Assembly (NCBI RefSeq): GCF_042453785.1 | Contig: NC_091671.1 | Location: forward strand, 39,385,001 to 39,449,000 | Source of the DNA: Malus domestica | Lineage: Eukaryota; Streptophyta; Magnoliopsida; Rosales; Rosaceae | Direction: 5' to 3' | DNA length: 64,000 nucleotides | Shown here: one piece after another, positions 22,280 through 32,999 of the stretch | How the letters are laid out: each line of letters starts with the position of its first letter | How positions within the stretch are numbered: the first letter of the stretch is position 1 | Made by a program: the position numbers and the translations under genes | Notes under the pieces: generated by a model | Told to the model about the DNA's origin: nothing | Database searches by the model: none | Seen by the model: the letters and a program-made list of their open reading frames with translations, nothing else

Positions 22280-22368
22280 GGTTCCATTGGAACTCCAAAG
22301 TTAAGCGAGTAGTGTGTGAGAGCAATCTCATGATTGGTGACCCACTGGGAAGTTCTCGTGTGAGTTCC
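22280..22368 (+). other. 5S rRNA-derived segment (Cassandra-like LTR)
   Basis: Resembles the middle and 3' part of plant 5S rRNA: GAACTCCAAAGTTAAGCGAG, then GAGAGCAATCTCATGATTGG, then GTGACCCACTGGGAAGTTCT and CGTGTGAGTTCC. The internal promoter region is retained in recognisable form. It is not a 5S gene, because it lacks the correct ends and sits in an LTR-like unit as in Cassandra TRIM elements. Confidence 0.8.
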
Positions 22369-23676
22369 TTGAAACAAAACCTTGAGGACATGATCAGGGC
22401 CCAAAGCGGACAATATCGTGCTACGGTGGAGTCGAGTTTGGGATGTGGTGGGAGCCCGGGCCAGGATGTGACAATTAACTAACACACCCTGACCCGAAAT
22501 GTCCACTAAGACTCCGAATCGAGCTGTGCTGGCTGACACCTGGAAGGTGACGAAGCCATAAAGTATGATGATGTGGAAAAATGTGAATAAATTTAAACTT
22601 AATAGTGCCTAAAAACCAGACTGCGCTGGTGAGCGGGAATGAACCCACTTCACACGTAACGTTAGAGCATAAGTAAGTATAGTAAAGTGGATTAAGAATA
22701 ATACCCTCGAAAGAAATCTCTAATACTAAGATTTGCCACGAATCCTCAATGATAAGAAAGCTCAGCTAATAAAACCTGGAGGGTGAAAACAAAACAAGGG
22801 TGAGTGGCCCTAGAAATAAAATTTTCAATAGGAGCCTTCTAAAACGTTATAACCCCTCGATGCAACACCTGTATAGTTTCCAGATAATCATATCACGTAT
22901 CAATGTGAAATAAAAAATACATCAACCGTAATTCCATAACTATACCACGACACATCAACTTATTAGTAACATAAATAATCATGTGCTCAATAATCTTTAT
23001 TAGCACGCAAATTGGAGTCACCTAATGTGACTTGTATGACTGCACCCATATTTCATCAATCAACGCTAGCACATAAGTCGGAGTCACCTATAGTGACCTG
23101 TACGACTTATCCATATCTCATCAGTTAATATCCCAGTAATATGTCAATCGTATCTACCTCTTGTGGCCTGTACGGCTGAACTCATAACTCATCACATATC
23201 CCTGCACACAAGTCGGAACCACCTAATGTGGTATGTACGACAGGTTGGCACTTACCTTGAATCCAAGGTGAGAGTGTGGTGCAGGAGGTGAACGATCATG
23301 TGAAGGCTAGGTCCTGTCCTCGGGCAAGAGCACTAAACTGGGGTGTAGGGTTATGAGCTCTAAATGCATCTAATATGGCATGTACGACTTATCGACAACT
23401 TATACGACAATGTCGGAGTTGCCTCTATTGCAACATGTACGACAGTGTCAGAGTTGCTTAAAACATAAATATAGTCATGTCATCGCTCAATCGTTCCAAA
23501 TAAAATGTAATCATAACCATGCATCCCACATTTCACAACATATACTCACCTGAACTTATCTGTGCATCCTGTGTTCACCTTCGTACTTTAAAGTGTTCAC
23601 AATAATTTTGCACAATAATATACTTATGGACATGCCCTGATGCAATCCAAAACTTAACCATATCGTAGTGCTTCCA

Positions 23677-23697
23677 CATATATATATATATATATAT
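23677..23697 (+). repeat. (TA)n microsatellite
   Basis: Short TA tract inside the composite element. Confidence 0.8.
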
Positions 23698-25247
23698 CGG
23701 ATTCCCAATCCGTAAGTTTATATGGTCCTCAAATATTACGTACTATAACATACTAAAGTTTGGTGACGATCCAACGATCGGATCATCGATTCATATCTTT
23801 ACCAAGTAATGTATCCTAATGAGTTTAGGTCCAAACGATCAACCTAAGATATACAATTGCCAAAACTGAACTTAAGACATCTAATTTAGCCTAAGGATAA
23901 CATCGACGGTCCCTTGGCCACGCGCGGCTGCGGGTGGCGGTCGGCCTTCTTGACTCACCAGAAAATCCAACTATTTCAAAAAATTTCTAAATTTACAGGA
24001 ATAAAAATCTCAATGAGTAGAGTAACTTTCATACCTATGACCAAGGCCAAATAGGTCGAGAAAAGCTTCAATTTCATTAAAACTCGTCGGAACCCTATAC
24101 TTAGGTGTGCTCGATTCGACCTCCAAGCTTGCTCCAACGCATCCACCATTGCCTGGGCTTTGTTCCTAGGTTCTAAGGGAGTGCTCTAGTGGTGGTAATT
24201 GGCTGAGTTAGCTTCACGTTTTGTGGATTGCCGCTGTACACCTACACACACCACCGGTGCATTTTTTCCTAAAATTACCACCAAATTCCTTCTAATTTTG
24301 GATGGAAATGGAAGAGGGAAGGCTAGGAAGTTGTTTCTAGGTGGTGGTTTGCTTTGATTTGCCGGAAAAATTTGACCGAATTTGGCCGTGGTGCTTGTTG
24401 GGTCTAGCGGGTCAAGGGGAAACCTGGTTTTTCCCCTTCATTTTCTTCTCCCTCCTTTCCCTCCTTACCCCCTTCTCTGGTTGGTCACCTTCTCCTCTCC
24501 CCTCTCCCTATTCGTCCACCCTCTCTCTCTTCTTTCTTATTGGGCAATAGCCCTTCTTTCTTCCCTTCTCCCACTCCCCCACTTCTTCTTTCTCTTCTTC
24601 TTCCTCTTTTAAAATAACTAGATGATAAATAATTATAACCATTATAAAAATATATAAATAGTGACTAAAACAAAAATACTTCTCGAGTTTACAGTTCCGT
24701 AAAACTTTAACCGTAACCCCAAATCCTCTTCTGCTTGCTCCTACGAGTCCGTAATGTCGAGTACTTTAGGAAAACGCTAAGGGATTAATTCATACACCTA
24801 ACTATATGCTGATCAACGAAAGTCAATACCCTCGCCTCTAAGGGCATTTTCATAAAATCACACTTTTAAAATTAATAAAAATGTAAAATTTGGGACGGGA
24901 TGTCACACTTTTCATTCCCAGTGCAGAGAAAATACATATGAATTTTTATTTTATGTTTAAAATTTGGCATATCGGTTAGAGAGAAAAACTTTAAAATATG
25001 TCAAAGTGCCACGTAAGCCTTCAAATTTAAATTTTAGGTTTAAAATTTGACATCTCATTTGGAGATGGTCTAATCAAGTAACCCTACCAAAGTTTCTATC
25101 TTCTCAAGAAACAAAAAATAACAATTATACAAATTCAAAAGGGCAGGCCGAATATAACTACGTGAAAACATCCAAATACAACTTATGAAAATCGAACAAT
25201 TAATTCGACCATCTAATGTAAATTATGTATTTAATCAAGTAAAGTAA

Positions 25248-25477
25248 TCATGCACGATCAATTGGTTGTGATCTCGTTCAAAAGGGTAACACAGGTTGCT
25301 TCCTCACCTTGTCGTTTTTTTACAAGCGCCGGCGTTGGTTCTCTGCCGCGAAATCAAGAGCCATCCGTCGCTCATGACTTTGGTCATAGTGAATCTCGGC
25401 CGCCCGTTTCCATTCAGCGTGGACAACAATGGCGGGAAATCATTCATCCTCCTCCTCACTCCTTCTAGAGCTGCCAT
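25248..25477 (-). pseudogene. Second short FAF-like gene, copy b1 (frameshifted)
   Basis: Starts MAALEGVRRRMNDFPP and keeps the FAF-type core (LLSTLNGNGRPRFTMTKV), but the DGRLLI motif reads DGWLLI. Shortly afterwards the frame shifts and ends near 25304. The remaining homology to the short copy-a protein (VKKRQGEEAT..., then NQLIVHDY) continues in other frames to about 25248. Probably a pseudogene derived from an ancient duplication of copy a; its unit B partner is at 30089-30331. Confidence 0.6.
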
Positions 25478-25509
25478 TATCACAACATTAATTGTGTACA
25501 AGATTAATA

Positions 25510-26530
25510 TAAACTAGATTTTGTAATCTAAATAACATGGAAGCTAATGATTGGATTATTTCTTAATTGTTAATAAACGTATTTATTTTTTATTAGTGAC
25601 ACATCATTTAGTTTACAAATTTAGTGTATAAATTTAGTTTACCTAGCATTACTCTTTTACCTTTAAGCGATCAATGTTCTTCTCCTCATTTTTCTCTCCA
25701 CATCAATGCTACACTTGCCGTGTAATTCTATTTAAAGTTCGGTTAGAGTGATGATGCGACACTTAGGTTATCATAGCACCAAAGATTTTTAAAGGGAATA
25801 TGCTAAGAAGACCAAATTTGCAAATCAAATAACGTGTCATCAATAAGAAATAAGCACGTTAATCAATACTTAAGTAATAATTCAATTATCAACATTCATA
25901 TCATTTAGTTTACAAAATTTGATTTAAAAATCAAGTATCCACATTACACTTTTTCAAAGTGACGTCAACTCATCATTAGTAAGAAATGTAAACTATTGCA
26001 ATATATACGCATTTCCATGCAATGGCGTGCATGTTCGTCGCTCATCATTGATATCATTTAATTGAGAGATTTTTTAGTGTTTTGAGAACCTGACTCGGTA
26101 CATCAAGTGTCATAATACAAGTGGTTAAATACGTGAAAATAATATAAAAAAATCCAACTAATTGTATTATGACACTTGAATACCGGACTATATTTTCAGC
26201 ACACAGAAATTTTTTTCTATTTAATTTATATATTAGTCTTATGTATGAATTTTTCTGTAGCTAGGATTGTTAATTAATTATTTGCTTTCATGAGTTATTC
26301 GTGCAACAGATCAACTTCAAAGACACGGGCAGAAAAAAGTTCCTTGGTCTGTGGTCTACCTTCCGAGAAACTTAAGGCAAAGGCTAATTAATTAAGGAGA
26401 AGACTTGAACATCGTTTCTAAACGACTCAATCAAATTTGGCACTCACCAATAACCATCACGTTTTGATTCAACTGTTTGAAATTGCCAACGAATAACAAT
26501 TTAATTAAAAAGATAACTAGAGATGAAGGA
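25510..26530. other. Unit A-specific AT-rich stretch
   Basis: Has no counterpart in unit B, where the sequence goes directly from ACAAGATTAACATGAATAAC to AGAGATTGAAAC (about 30350-30380). It contains the MITE at 26064-26216. No gene is visible. Either an insertion in A or a deletion in B. Confidence 0.55.
26064..26216. mobile_element. Short palindromic MITE (GAGAAATTTTT family), copy 3
   Basis: Begins GAGAGATTTTTTAGTG and ends CACACAGAAATTTTTTTC, with internal AAGTGTCATAATACAAGTG and its complement. Flanks CATTTAATT and TATTTAATT are a near-perfect target-site duplication. Confidence 0.72.
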
Positions 26531-27055
26531 AGACCGATAAATTTGGAGATTGAGACTTACACAAATGCAATATCGTAAAAGACAAAATTTCGTCCCTACT
26601 TGTGCTAGTAGTTCGGTAGGCATCTGTCTCTCAGAATTCAGCAATCATAATCCGAAGTCGAACGACTACAATCTTCGGACTCTGACGAACTTTATATATT
26701 TCATACTTTTAAGACATGACTCAGAATTAAACAACAAAGAATGAGAGAAACATAATGGGAAAACCTATTTCTCAAGAGTAAAGAATTAACTCTAATTTTC
26801 TACCCTAAATGCCAATGATTTCATGAGTTTATATAGAACTCAAGTATTGCTTATTAAAAGATGTAATTTTTTTATAATAATACAATTAGTTAGAAACTTT
26901 AAAAAAAAAAAATCTAGTAAATTGGACTATAACTTGGTGTACCGACCCGTTTTTCCGGCAGATTGAATTTTTTTTCTATCACTCGTATAGGCTAATTAAC
27001 AAGTGATTAATGCTGAGTTATATGAAATTTAGAAAATCAAGATTGGGAAAAAATT

Positions 27056-27814
27056 CTACATTCTACTAATTTCTTGATCATCTTCTTCCTCCAATATCTG
27101 ATCATCATCTTCTTGTTCTTGATCAGAATCAGAATTGTAAGAAAGCACAAGTTTCTTGCTCACGGCGGCTCCGTTATTAACTCCTCCGCCTGCGGCATTA
27201 CTACCGGTGCTCCTCCTCCACTTATCAGCTGGAAAAGCCCTCGGGCGGCGGTCCTTGTCCATGTAAATCAAGAGCCGTCCATCGCTCATACTCACTTTCT
27301 CCACAATGAATCTCGACCGTCCGTACCTGTTGAGCATCGACAAAAATTGAATTGGCGCCAAATTTGGCGGGAAATCCCTCGCTATCACCGACCTCCCTGT
27401 TTTCAACATCCACGACGTCGTTTTCAGTACTGATGTTGCTGAAGAAGACGAAGATATTAATCTTGTTGACAGTAAGCCGTCGTCGTCCTCCGCAGTGAAA
27501 TGATCGCCGCTCTCGGAGCCTAGGATTTCCGTACACATATTCAAGTCAAAGTCCAACCTCCGACTGCCACAGCGGCCGCCGCCTCTGCAGCTAGCGTAGT
27601 AACGATCCTCCTCATCTTCCAGTGAATCTTGACCGTCCGTTCCCGCACCGACAATCCCATAATTTCCAATGCCAACACCCAACAACTGCCTCTGCCTGTC
27701 GGAATATTCAAGAACATCAAGAAAAAATACAAAGCGCCACCGCATACCGCCACACCGTTGTCTTCGAAAGACGGCTACGCCGAATTGATGAGTTAAAATG
27801 GCCTGATAGTCCAC
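27056..27814 (-). pseudogene. Long FAF-like gene, copy c1 (5' end deleted)
   Basis: From about residue 35 on (SDRQRQLLG...), the 252-residue frame matches the intact unit B copy (33851-34588), including the FAF-type core (ARDFPPNLAPIQFLS ... SMSDGRLLIYMDKD) and the acidic tail (SDSDQEQEDDDQ). In place of the authentic N-terminus and promoter, a deletion of about 475 bp relative to unit B has fused the frame to the upstream spacer (VFFLDVLEY junction near 27715-27730). The first 30 residues are therefore spacer read-through. It could still be expressed from a new start but is best treated as 5'-truncated. Confidence 0.65.
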
Positions 27815-28313
27815 ATCGTCGTAGCCTCCCTCTGTAGACCCTGTTTAGCCTCTCTGCTTCTTCTATTGTTTTGAGAAAATGGTGCAAAAAGAATGGAGAA
27901 GACGACGATATATACGCATGGAAAATCACGAGAAAAACTTACGTAGAACATTTAATATATTTCACATGGAAACTCTCATAAAATATAAATATATTTTATT
28001 TTAATCTCATTCGAACTCATACTGATTCATCATGTATTTTAAGAACTTATATAATCAGACAGTCCATCGAAGCTTCCCTCCTAATTTATCTCAACACACA
28101 AACATTCAAACAAATTGCAGATTGAATAAGATGGTATTGGTGTTCAAAGCCATGCAAAATTAAATAAAATAATAATAAAAAGGACAAACTGAATTTTATT
28201 TATTTATTTTTGGTCGGATGAAATCTCCAAAATACATCTTATTTAATTCGAAGATTAAGAAAAACCATGCTCAAATCACTTATTAATCCGACCTAATCTA
28301 ATCTAAATTATAA

Positions 28314-28562
28314 TTAACTAAAGTAATCATGCACCATCAACTGGCTCTGATCTTTCTCAAAGCTGTAAAGCACAGAAGTTGCTTCTTCTTTTTCTTCAGA
28401 TGGCTGCTTCACAATCGCCCGGCCTTGGTCCTCCTCCATGAAAATCAAGAGCCGTCCGTCACTCCTGACTTTGGTCATGGTGAATCTCGGCCATCCATTT
28501 CCGTTCAGCGTTGACAATGGCGGCAGGAAGTCCCTCCTCATTCCGTCACGAGCTGCTGCCAT
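28314..28562 (-). CDS. Short FAF-like protein, copy a2
   Basis: Unit B partner of the 18483-18737 gene. From the MAAARDGM start it encodes 82 residues with the FAF-type core (RDFLPPLSTLNGNG, then RFTMTKVRSDGRLLIFMEED) and the same Glu/Lys-rich tail and stop. The frame is open for eight more codons upstream, but the methionine at 28562 aligns with copy a1. Substitutions relative to a1 (FPPL to FLPPL, GRP to GWP) fall inside the core, so function is uncertain. Intronless. Confidence 0.52.
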   Translation of the reverse strand: MAAARDGMRRDFLPPLSTLNGNGWPRFTMTKVRSDGRLLIFMEEDQGRAIVKQPSEEKEEATSVLYSFEKDQSQLMVHDYFS

Positions 28563-29517
28563 TGTCACAGCTAGGAGTAGTCGCACACGATTGTTGTTAT
28601 GGGACTAATTTCTCACTGGTTTCTCGTATCGCGAAAAGATAAATGGTTCTTCAACCCAATCGGGCGAATATTTATAGCAGTTTTGATTTGTCCCACCTTG
28701 TTCTAACATGAATTACAAATTTATTGTATTGGTTTGGCTTTTCCTAATTAGTTAATTTATTCTCCTAATTAGATTTGGAAAGGTGTTAATGAATTACTTA
28801 GCACCACATTAATTACTAAAATAAATTAATTGTAAATGTATGGGCCAAAACATAAGTGAAGTATGTAGGCTTGACAATTTCATGCATATTTATTATGGCC
28901 CAATTGAATAAAATGTGATTACAAAAGGTTAGCTCTCTTAAAACTTAAACAAGAACTTTCATGTCAAGTCACAAAATGTACATTTTCTTTTTATCTTTTT
29001 TGTAACGTGTAAAATCATGTGATAACTGAGGTAGAGATACAAGAATATGCACGCTAATAAAGTTTCTCTTTATCACTTAAATGCATTGTATTGAATGCGA
29101 GTTTACATGTCCAAAAATCCGTTGATATATTGTTGAATGTCCAAAGCAGTTTATTCTCTACAGGGCAAACCTCAATAGAAAAATGGGTATAGGCGTGCCC
29201 CTAAATTTTCAAAGGCATCTATTGACTGCACCCAAAGTCATTCGTAGGGAAATTCCCTATATCGTTGTACTAAAAAAAAGTTACTAAACACCATGTATTT
29301 TGGTCGTACTCAACACTAAGTATGTTTGTTTAATTAAAGTGAGAATTGCCTAATCAAGCAACTCTATCGAAGTTTCTATTTTCTCAACAAAGTTGAAACA
29401 AAAATTAACAATTATACAAATTCAAAAGGGAAGGTCGAATATAACTATGTGAAAACATCCAAATGCAACTTATGAAAATCGAACAATTAATTCGACCATC
29501 CAATGTAAATCATGTAA
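28563..29517. other. Unit B spacer
   Basis: Paralogous with the unit A spacer on both sides of the hAT insertion. It contains the empty sites for the unit A hAT (about 28752) and MITE (about 29350). No gene seen. Confidence 0.6.
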
Positions 29518-30089
29518 GACCATCTCCAACTGAAGGAGCCCTTTAGCCCTCCAAAAAATTAATATTTTAATGAACAGTGCATGACCATATTTCTTACCGC
29601 CTCCAACCGAGGGCCAGACCATGCATAGCCTTGTCACAAAAAACTATCTCCAACCGAGGGCCAAACATAATTTATTATTTTAACTGAATTACTATGGTTA
29701 CTCAAATTAAATTACCTCAATAATTTTATGTTATGGATTGTCAATAATTTTCATGTTGTTAAATGTTTTTAAAAATATTGTTTAAGTTTCATGTTGTTAA
29801 TTTTTTTATATTGTTTAATGTTACTTAATGTTATTTAATGTTGTTTAATATTGTTTAATGTTGTTTCATGTTACTTAATGTAAAAATAAAATAAAAAAGT
29901 CAAATATGACGTTAGCATGTGGCCCCACCGGGGCCTGCTGGCTAGCTCATTTAGGTCGTCTGGTTGGCCCTTTGGCCCTTTTTTTGTCCAGTGGGGCCCA
30001 CGAGCCCATTGGCTTAACCCTCAGTTGGAGACGGTTTTTGGGCTATTTTTGGCCCTCTAGCCTTCTGGACCATTCGATTGGAGATGGTC
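29518..30089. mobile_element. PIF/Harbinger-type MITE, unit B specific
   Basis: Ends GACCATCTCCAACTGAAGG and CGATTGGAGATGGTC, with TAA duplications at 29515-29517 and 30090-30092. Internal GGGCCAA and GGGCCC words are shared with the fragment at 5959-6133. The interior is AT-rich with TGTTTAATGTT repeats. Unit A has the empty site (about 25225-25240). Confidence 0.88.
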
Positions 30090-30331
30090 TAATTAATCAA
30101 GTAATTATGCACCAATTGGTTGTGGCCTTGTTCAAAACGGTAACACAATTTGCTTCCTCGCCTTGTCCTTTTTTTACAAGCCCCGACATTGGTTCTCCAC
30201 CGCGAAATCAATAGCCCTTTGTCGCTCCTAACTTTGGTCATAGTGAATCTCAGCCGTCTGTTTCCATTCAGCGTGGACAACAATGGTGGGAAATCCTTCA
30301 TCCTTCTCCTAACTCCTTCGAGAGCTGCCAT
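30089..30331 (-). CDS. Second short FAF-like gene, copy b2 (doubtful)
   Basis: An open frame of 80 residues from MAALEGVRRRMKDFPP through a degraded FAF-type core (STLNGN, then RFTMTKVRSDKGLLIS; the conserved DGR has become DKG) to VHNYLIN. The stop codon straddles the border with the neighbouring MITE (TAG at 30091-30089), so the MITE insertion set the present 3' end. Its partner in unit A is frameshifted. Likely a gene relic; I keep it as a frame because it has not yet been broken. Confidence 0.35.
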   Translation of the reverse strand: MAALEGVRRRMKDFPPLLSTLNGNRRLRFTMTKVRSDKGLLISRWRTNVGACKKRTRRGSKLCYRFEQGHNQLVHNYLIN

Positions 30332-30627
30332 TATCACAACATTAATTGTGTACAAGATTAACATGAATAACTAGAGATTGAAACTTGAACAAATGCAATG
30401 TCTTAAAAGACAACATTTCATCCCTACTTGTCAAGGACGAAGCTTTTAAGGGCCTAGGGAGGCATCCGCCCCCACTCAAAAAAAAAATTCAAAAAAAATA
30501 ATAAATTGTGTACTTTTGTATTCCAATTCTCAAGCCCCGTTAAACTACAAATTGCATTTCAATTCCAATGTTAGCCTAATTAAAATAAAAAATGGGTAAA
30601 CAATTAAAATAGTTCATCGTTTTGCAT

Positions 30628-32999
30628 TCCCGACCTGAAATGTCCACCTGGACTCTGAATCGAGCTGTGTTGGCCGTGAGTGGGATTGAACCCAATTCAC
30701 ACGTAATGTCAGAGCATAAGTAAAGTACAGTAGAAGTACATTAAGAATTATACCATAGAAGGTAGTCACCTATACCAAGATTTACCAGGAGTCCTCGTAG
30801 ACACGAAAGCTCAGCTACTAAAACCTGGATGGGCGAAAAACAAGGGTGAGTGGGCCTAAAAATAAATCTTTATAAAACCTTTTTGAAAACGTAATAACCC
30901 ATTGCCGTAAAACAAGTATAGTTTCCAACACATAACATACGACAATATTTCATAAATAACCCATAGCGTACGACAACCATAATAACTCACATAAACGAAT
31001 ATCAAAACGGGTGCTCATCGACATATGTTGACACATGAATTCATGCAGAGGTATTCTGGCATGAACATGACTGGGTGTAATAATAATTTACGCTCTAGTA
31101 CTACAATTACATAAAGACTAGCGCTATGCGTGTCACATACTAGTCCTAATTACCTATAGCAATCTAGGACATGACTAGCACCTACAATGGATCCAAAGTA
31201 AGCGTACGGTGCGATGTCAACATACAAGTGAAGACTGGCCCAGACAAGTACTAACACCAGTGTAGCACACGATGAGCATATAACGTAAATATGATCATGC
31301 CACAATAATTCAACAATTATAGTCAATATAATACTATTTATGAGCTGTAAATATATTTAAGGCATTCCCCATAGTCCGCTTACCTGTGCATCCCGTATGA
31401 TTAATGATAATTTCCAAACAATACGACGTTTCCTTATAACCGTTACTTTAATTATGGCAATCACATAGAAAATTCATTAATATATATATATATATATATA
31501 TATAAATATACGTGTGTGTGTGTGTGTGTGGAAACTAACAAATATATATACTATATAAAAAAAAAGACCCACTCACAGATACTTTTGAAGTTGCAGCCGT
31601 TCGAACGAGTAAATATGGATCGCCGATGTTAAACGTACCTAAGCATAATAATGGGACTCATTAGTAAAACTCAAATAAAATGATTAAATTTGGGAAACAT
31701 AGTGCGAATTTGGAATCAGGGCGTTGAAATTCGTTAAGAGGGGTCCAAAACTTGGGAATTTCACTAAATGAATATAAAAAAGGGGCTCACGAAATTAGAT
31801 TAGGAGAGTTTCCGAGAAAACTTCGAAAAAGTCAATAGAATATATTCTAAAGAATATGCCAAGAAATATTCCAGAAAATATTCCTGGAATATTCCATTTG
31901 GTAAGTGGGCCGGGCCAGATCCCAAGTTCGGATTCGGATCTGGGCCGCAAATCTTCCTTTTTTTTCTTTGGTCGGGTTGACCTGTTGGGCTTGCAGGTCG
32001 GCCGGACCCAACAAAGGAGAAAGGTCGAAATTGGAAAATTTGGCCGGGAAACTTCCCCGGCTCTATTTAGCTTCAAATATCAACTAAAACTAGCAACCCA
32101 ATATATCAAGTTGAAGCCCAAGAAATAAGGAATCAAAATATACCATTGGGTTCCTCGACCGTGGCTAGAGTTGGTCGGAAAAGGGCTTGAAAATCGTCGA
32201 AAAATTGGAGAATCATTTTCTCTGAGGTCTCTGCGTTCCAAAAGTCACCAAACTTCTCAAAACTACTCGAAATGTACACCAAAACATGATCTACTAGGTT
32301 TTAAAGGGTTTTCAAACGTTACCTTCACTAGAATTTACGAGATTTTCATTGGGAAACTAAAATTCCTCGCCATAGCTCCTTGGCTCAACGACAGCAACTA
32401 GGTTCTCAGAATGGCTACCTAGACATGGTGCTTGTGGCGGCTTTTCGCTTGTGGTGTTTGAAAATGAAAAGGGTTGGTGGTCTGGGTGGTTCACTGGAGG
32501 AAGAGTGGCGGTGGGCATTGTTGTTGTTTCTATTGGGGAAAAAGCTACTGGAGAGGTGAGAGAGAGAAAGCTGATAGAGATGAGAGATTAGAAAGAGACT
32601 GACAATTTGGAGAGAGGGACACATGGCAAGAGGAAAGTGGAGAGTCGTGAGGTGCGGGCCCACATGACAAAAATAAATTAATATAATATTTAAAACATTC
32701 AATCAGAAAATATTAAAATAATAATATAATAATTATGAAAAAAAATTAAAATAGTAATTTTGGCAAAAGTATTTTCAGATTTGTAGTTTCATAAAATCTT
32801 CGCCGTCATTCCGAATTCGATTCCGCTTGCACCTATGCATTCATACCGTCGAGTACTTCGAGAATACGGTAAAATAATAGCTCGTACGCATAAAGAAAAG
32901 ACGTTCAACGAAAGTCAACAATCTTGCCTCAAAGGGCATTTTCGTCAACTCACTCCTTTAAAATTAATAAAATCGTAAAATAAGGGACGAGTTGTTACA
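30628..32999. mobile_element. 2.4-kb non-coding repeat, related to 22480-24907
   Basis: Begins near CGACCTGAAATGTCCACC and ends near GGGACGAGTTGTTACA. The sister at 22480-24907 begins TGACCCGAAATGTCCAC and ends GGGACGGGATGTCACA, with matching landmarks between (GAATCGAGCTGTG, CACACGTAA, CAAGGGTGAGTGG, AACGAAAGTCAA). No transposase or polymerase is encoded. Possibly a long LTR (solo). I could not identify its target-site duplication. Confidence 0.6.
31479..31530 (+). repeat. (TA)n and (GT)n microsatellites
   Basis: A TA tract (31479-31504) followed by a GT tract (31511-31530), inside the 2.4-kb repeat. Confidence 0.9.

Larger units (their letters stand above)
22182..24907. mobile_element. Composite LTR-type element with a 5S rRNA-derived segment
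   Basis: Bounded by TGTAACATCTC... and ...GGGATGTCACA (TG..CA ends), with a perfect 5-bp duplication CTTTT (22177-22181 and 24908-24912) in the MITE. The first 290 bp look like a Cassandra-type TRIM LTR: TGTAACATC start, a 5S-like core at 22280-22368, and an end near GATGTGACA (22474). The remaining 2.4 kb is related to 30628-32999 in the same orientation and has no reverse transcriptase or other coding sequence. I read it as a chimeric or recombined solo element; internal borders are uncertain. Confidence 0.65.
21957..25070. mobile_element. PIF/Harbinger-type MITE split by a 2.7-kb insert
   Basis: Terminal inverted repeats GAGCATCTCCAAATGAGATG and CATCTCATTTGGAGATGGTC, with the 3-bp duplication TAA (21954-21956 and 25071-25073). 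Unit B has the empty site GCCTAATCAAGCAAC at about 29350. Without the insert at 22182-24907 (and its TSD copy) the MITE would be about 380 bp. Confidence 0.9.
18040..27898. repeat. Segmental duplication, unit A
   Basis: Paralogous with 27915-35137 in the same order and orientation: short FAF-like gene, second short FAF-like gene, long FAF-like gene. It begins near ATGAGAAAAACTTACGTA and ends at GAGAAAATGGTGCAAAAAGAATGGAG, matching the right end of unit B. Unit A alone carries the hAT pair (18932-21337), the MITE with the composite insert (21957-25070) and about 1 kb at 25510-26530. Its long FAF-like gene has lost about 475 bp upstream. Confidence 0.88.

Noticed and set aside
22280..22368. A functional 5S rRNA gene
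   Set aside because: Only a diverged part of 5S is present, within an LTR-like unit, with no proper gene ends or terminator.
24341..24612. Leu/Pro/Ser-rich plus-strand frames
   Set aside because: CT-rich segment of the 2.4-kb repeat, with no conserved frame in the sister copy at 30628-32999.
27622..27837. Plus-strand frame opposite the FAF-like copy c1
   Set aside because: Shadow of the minus-strand gene; the unit B equivalent diverges at the deletion.
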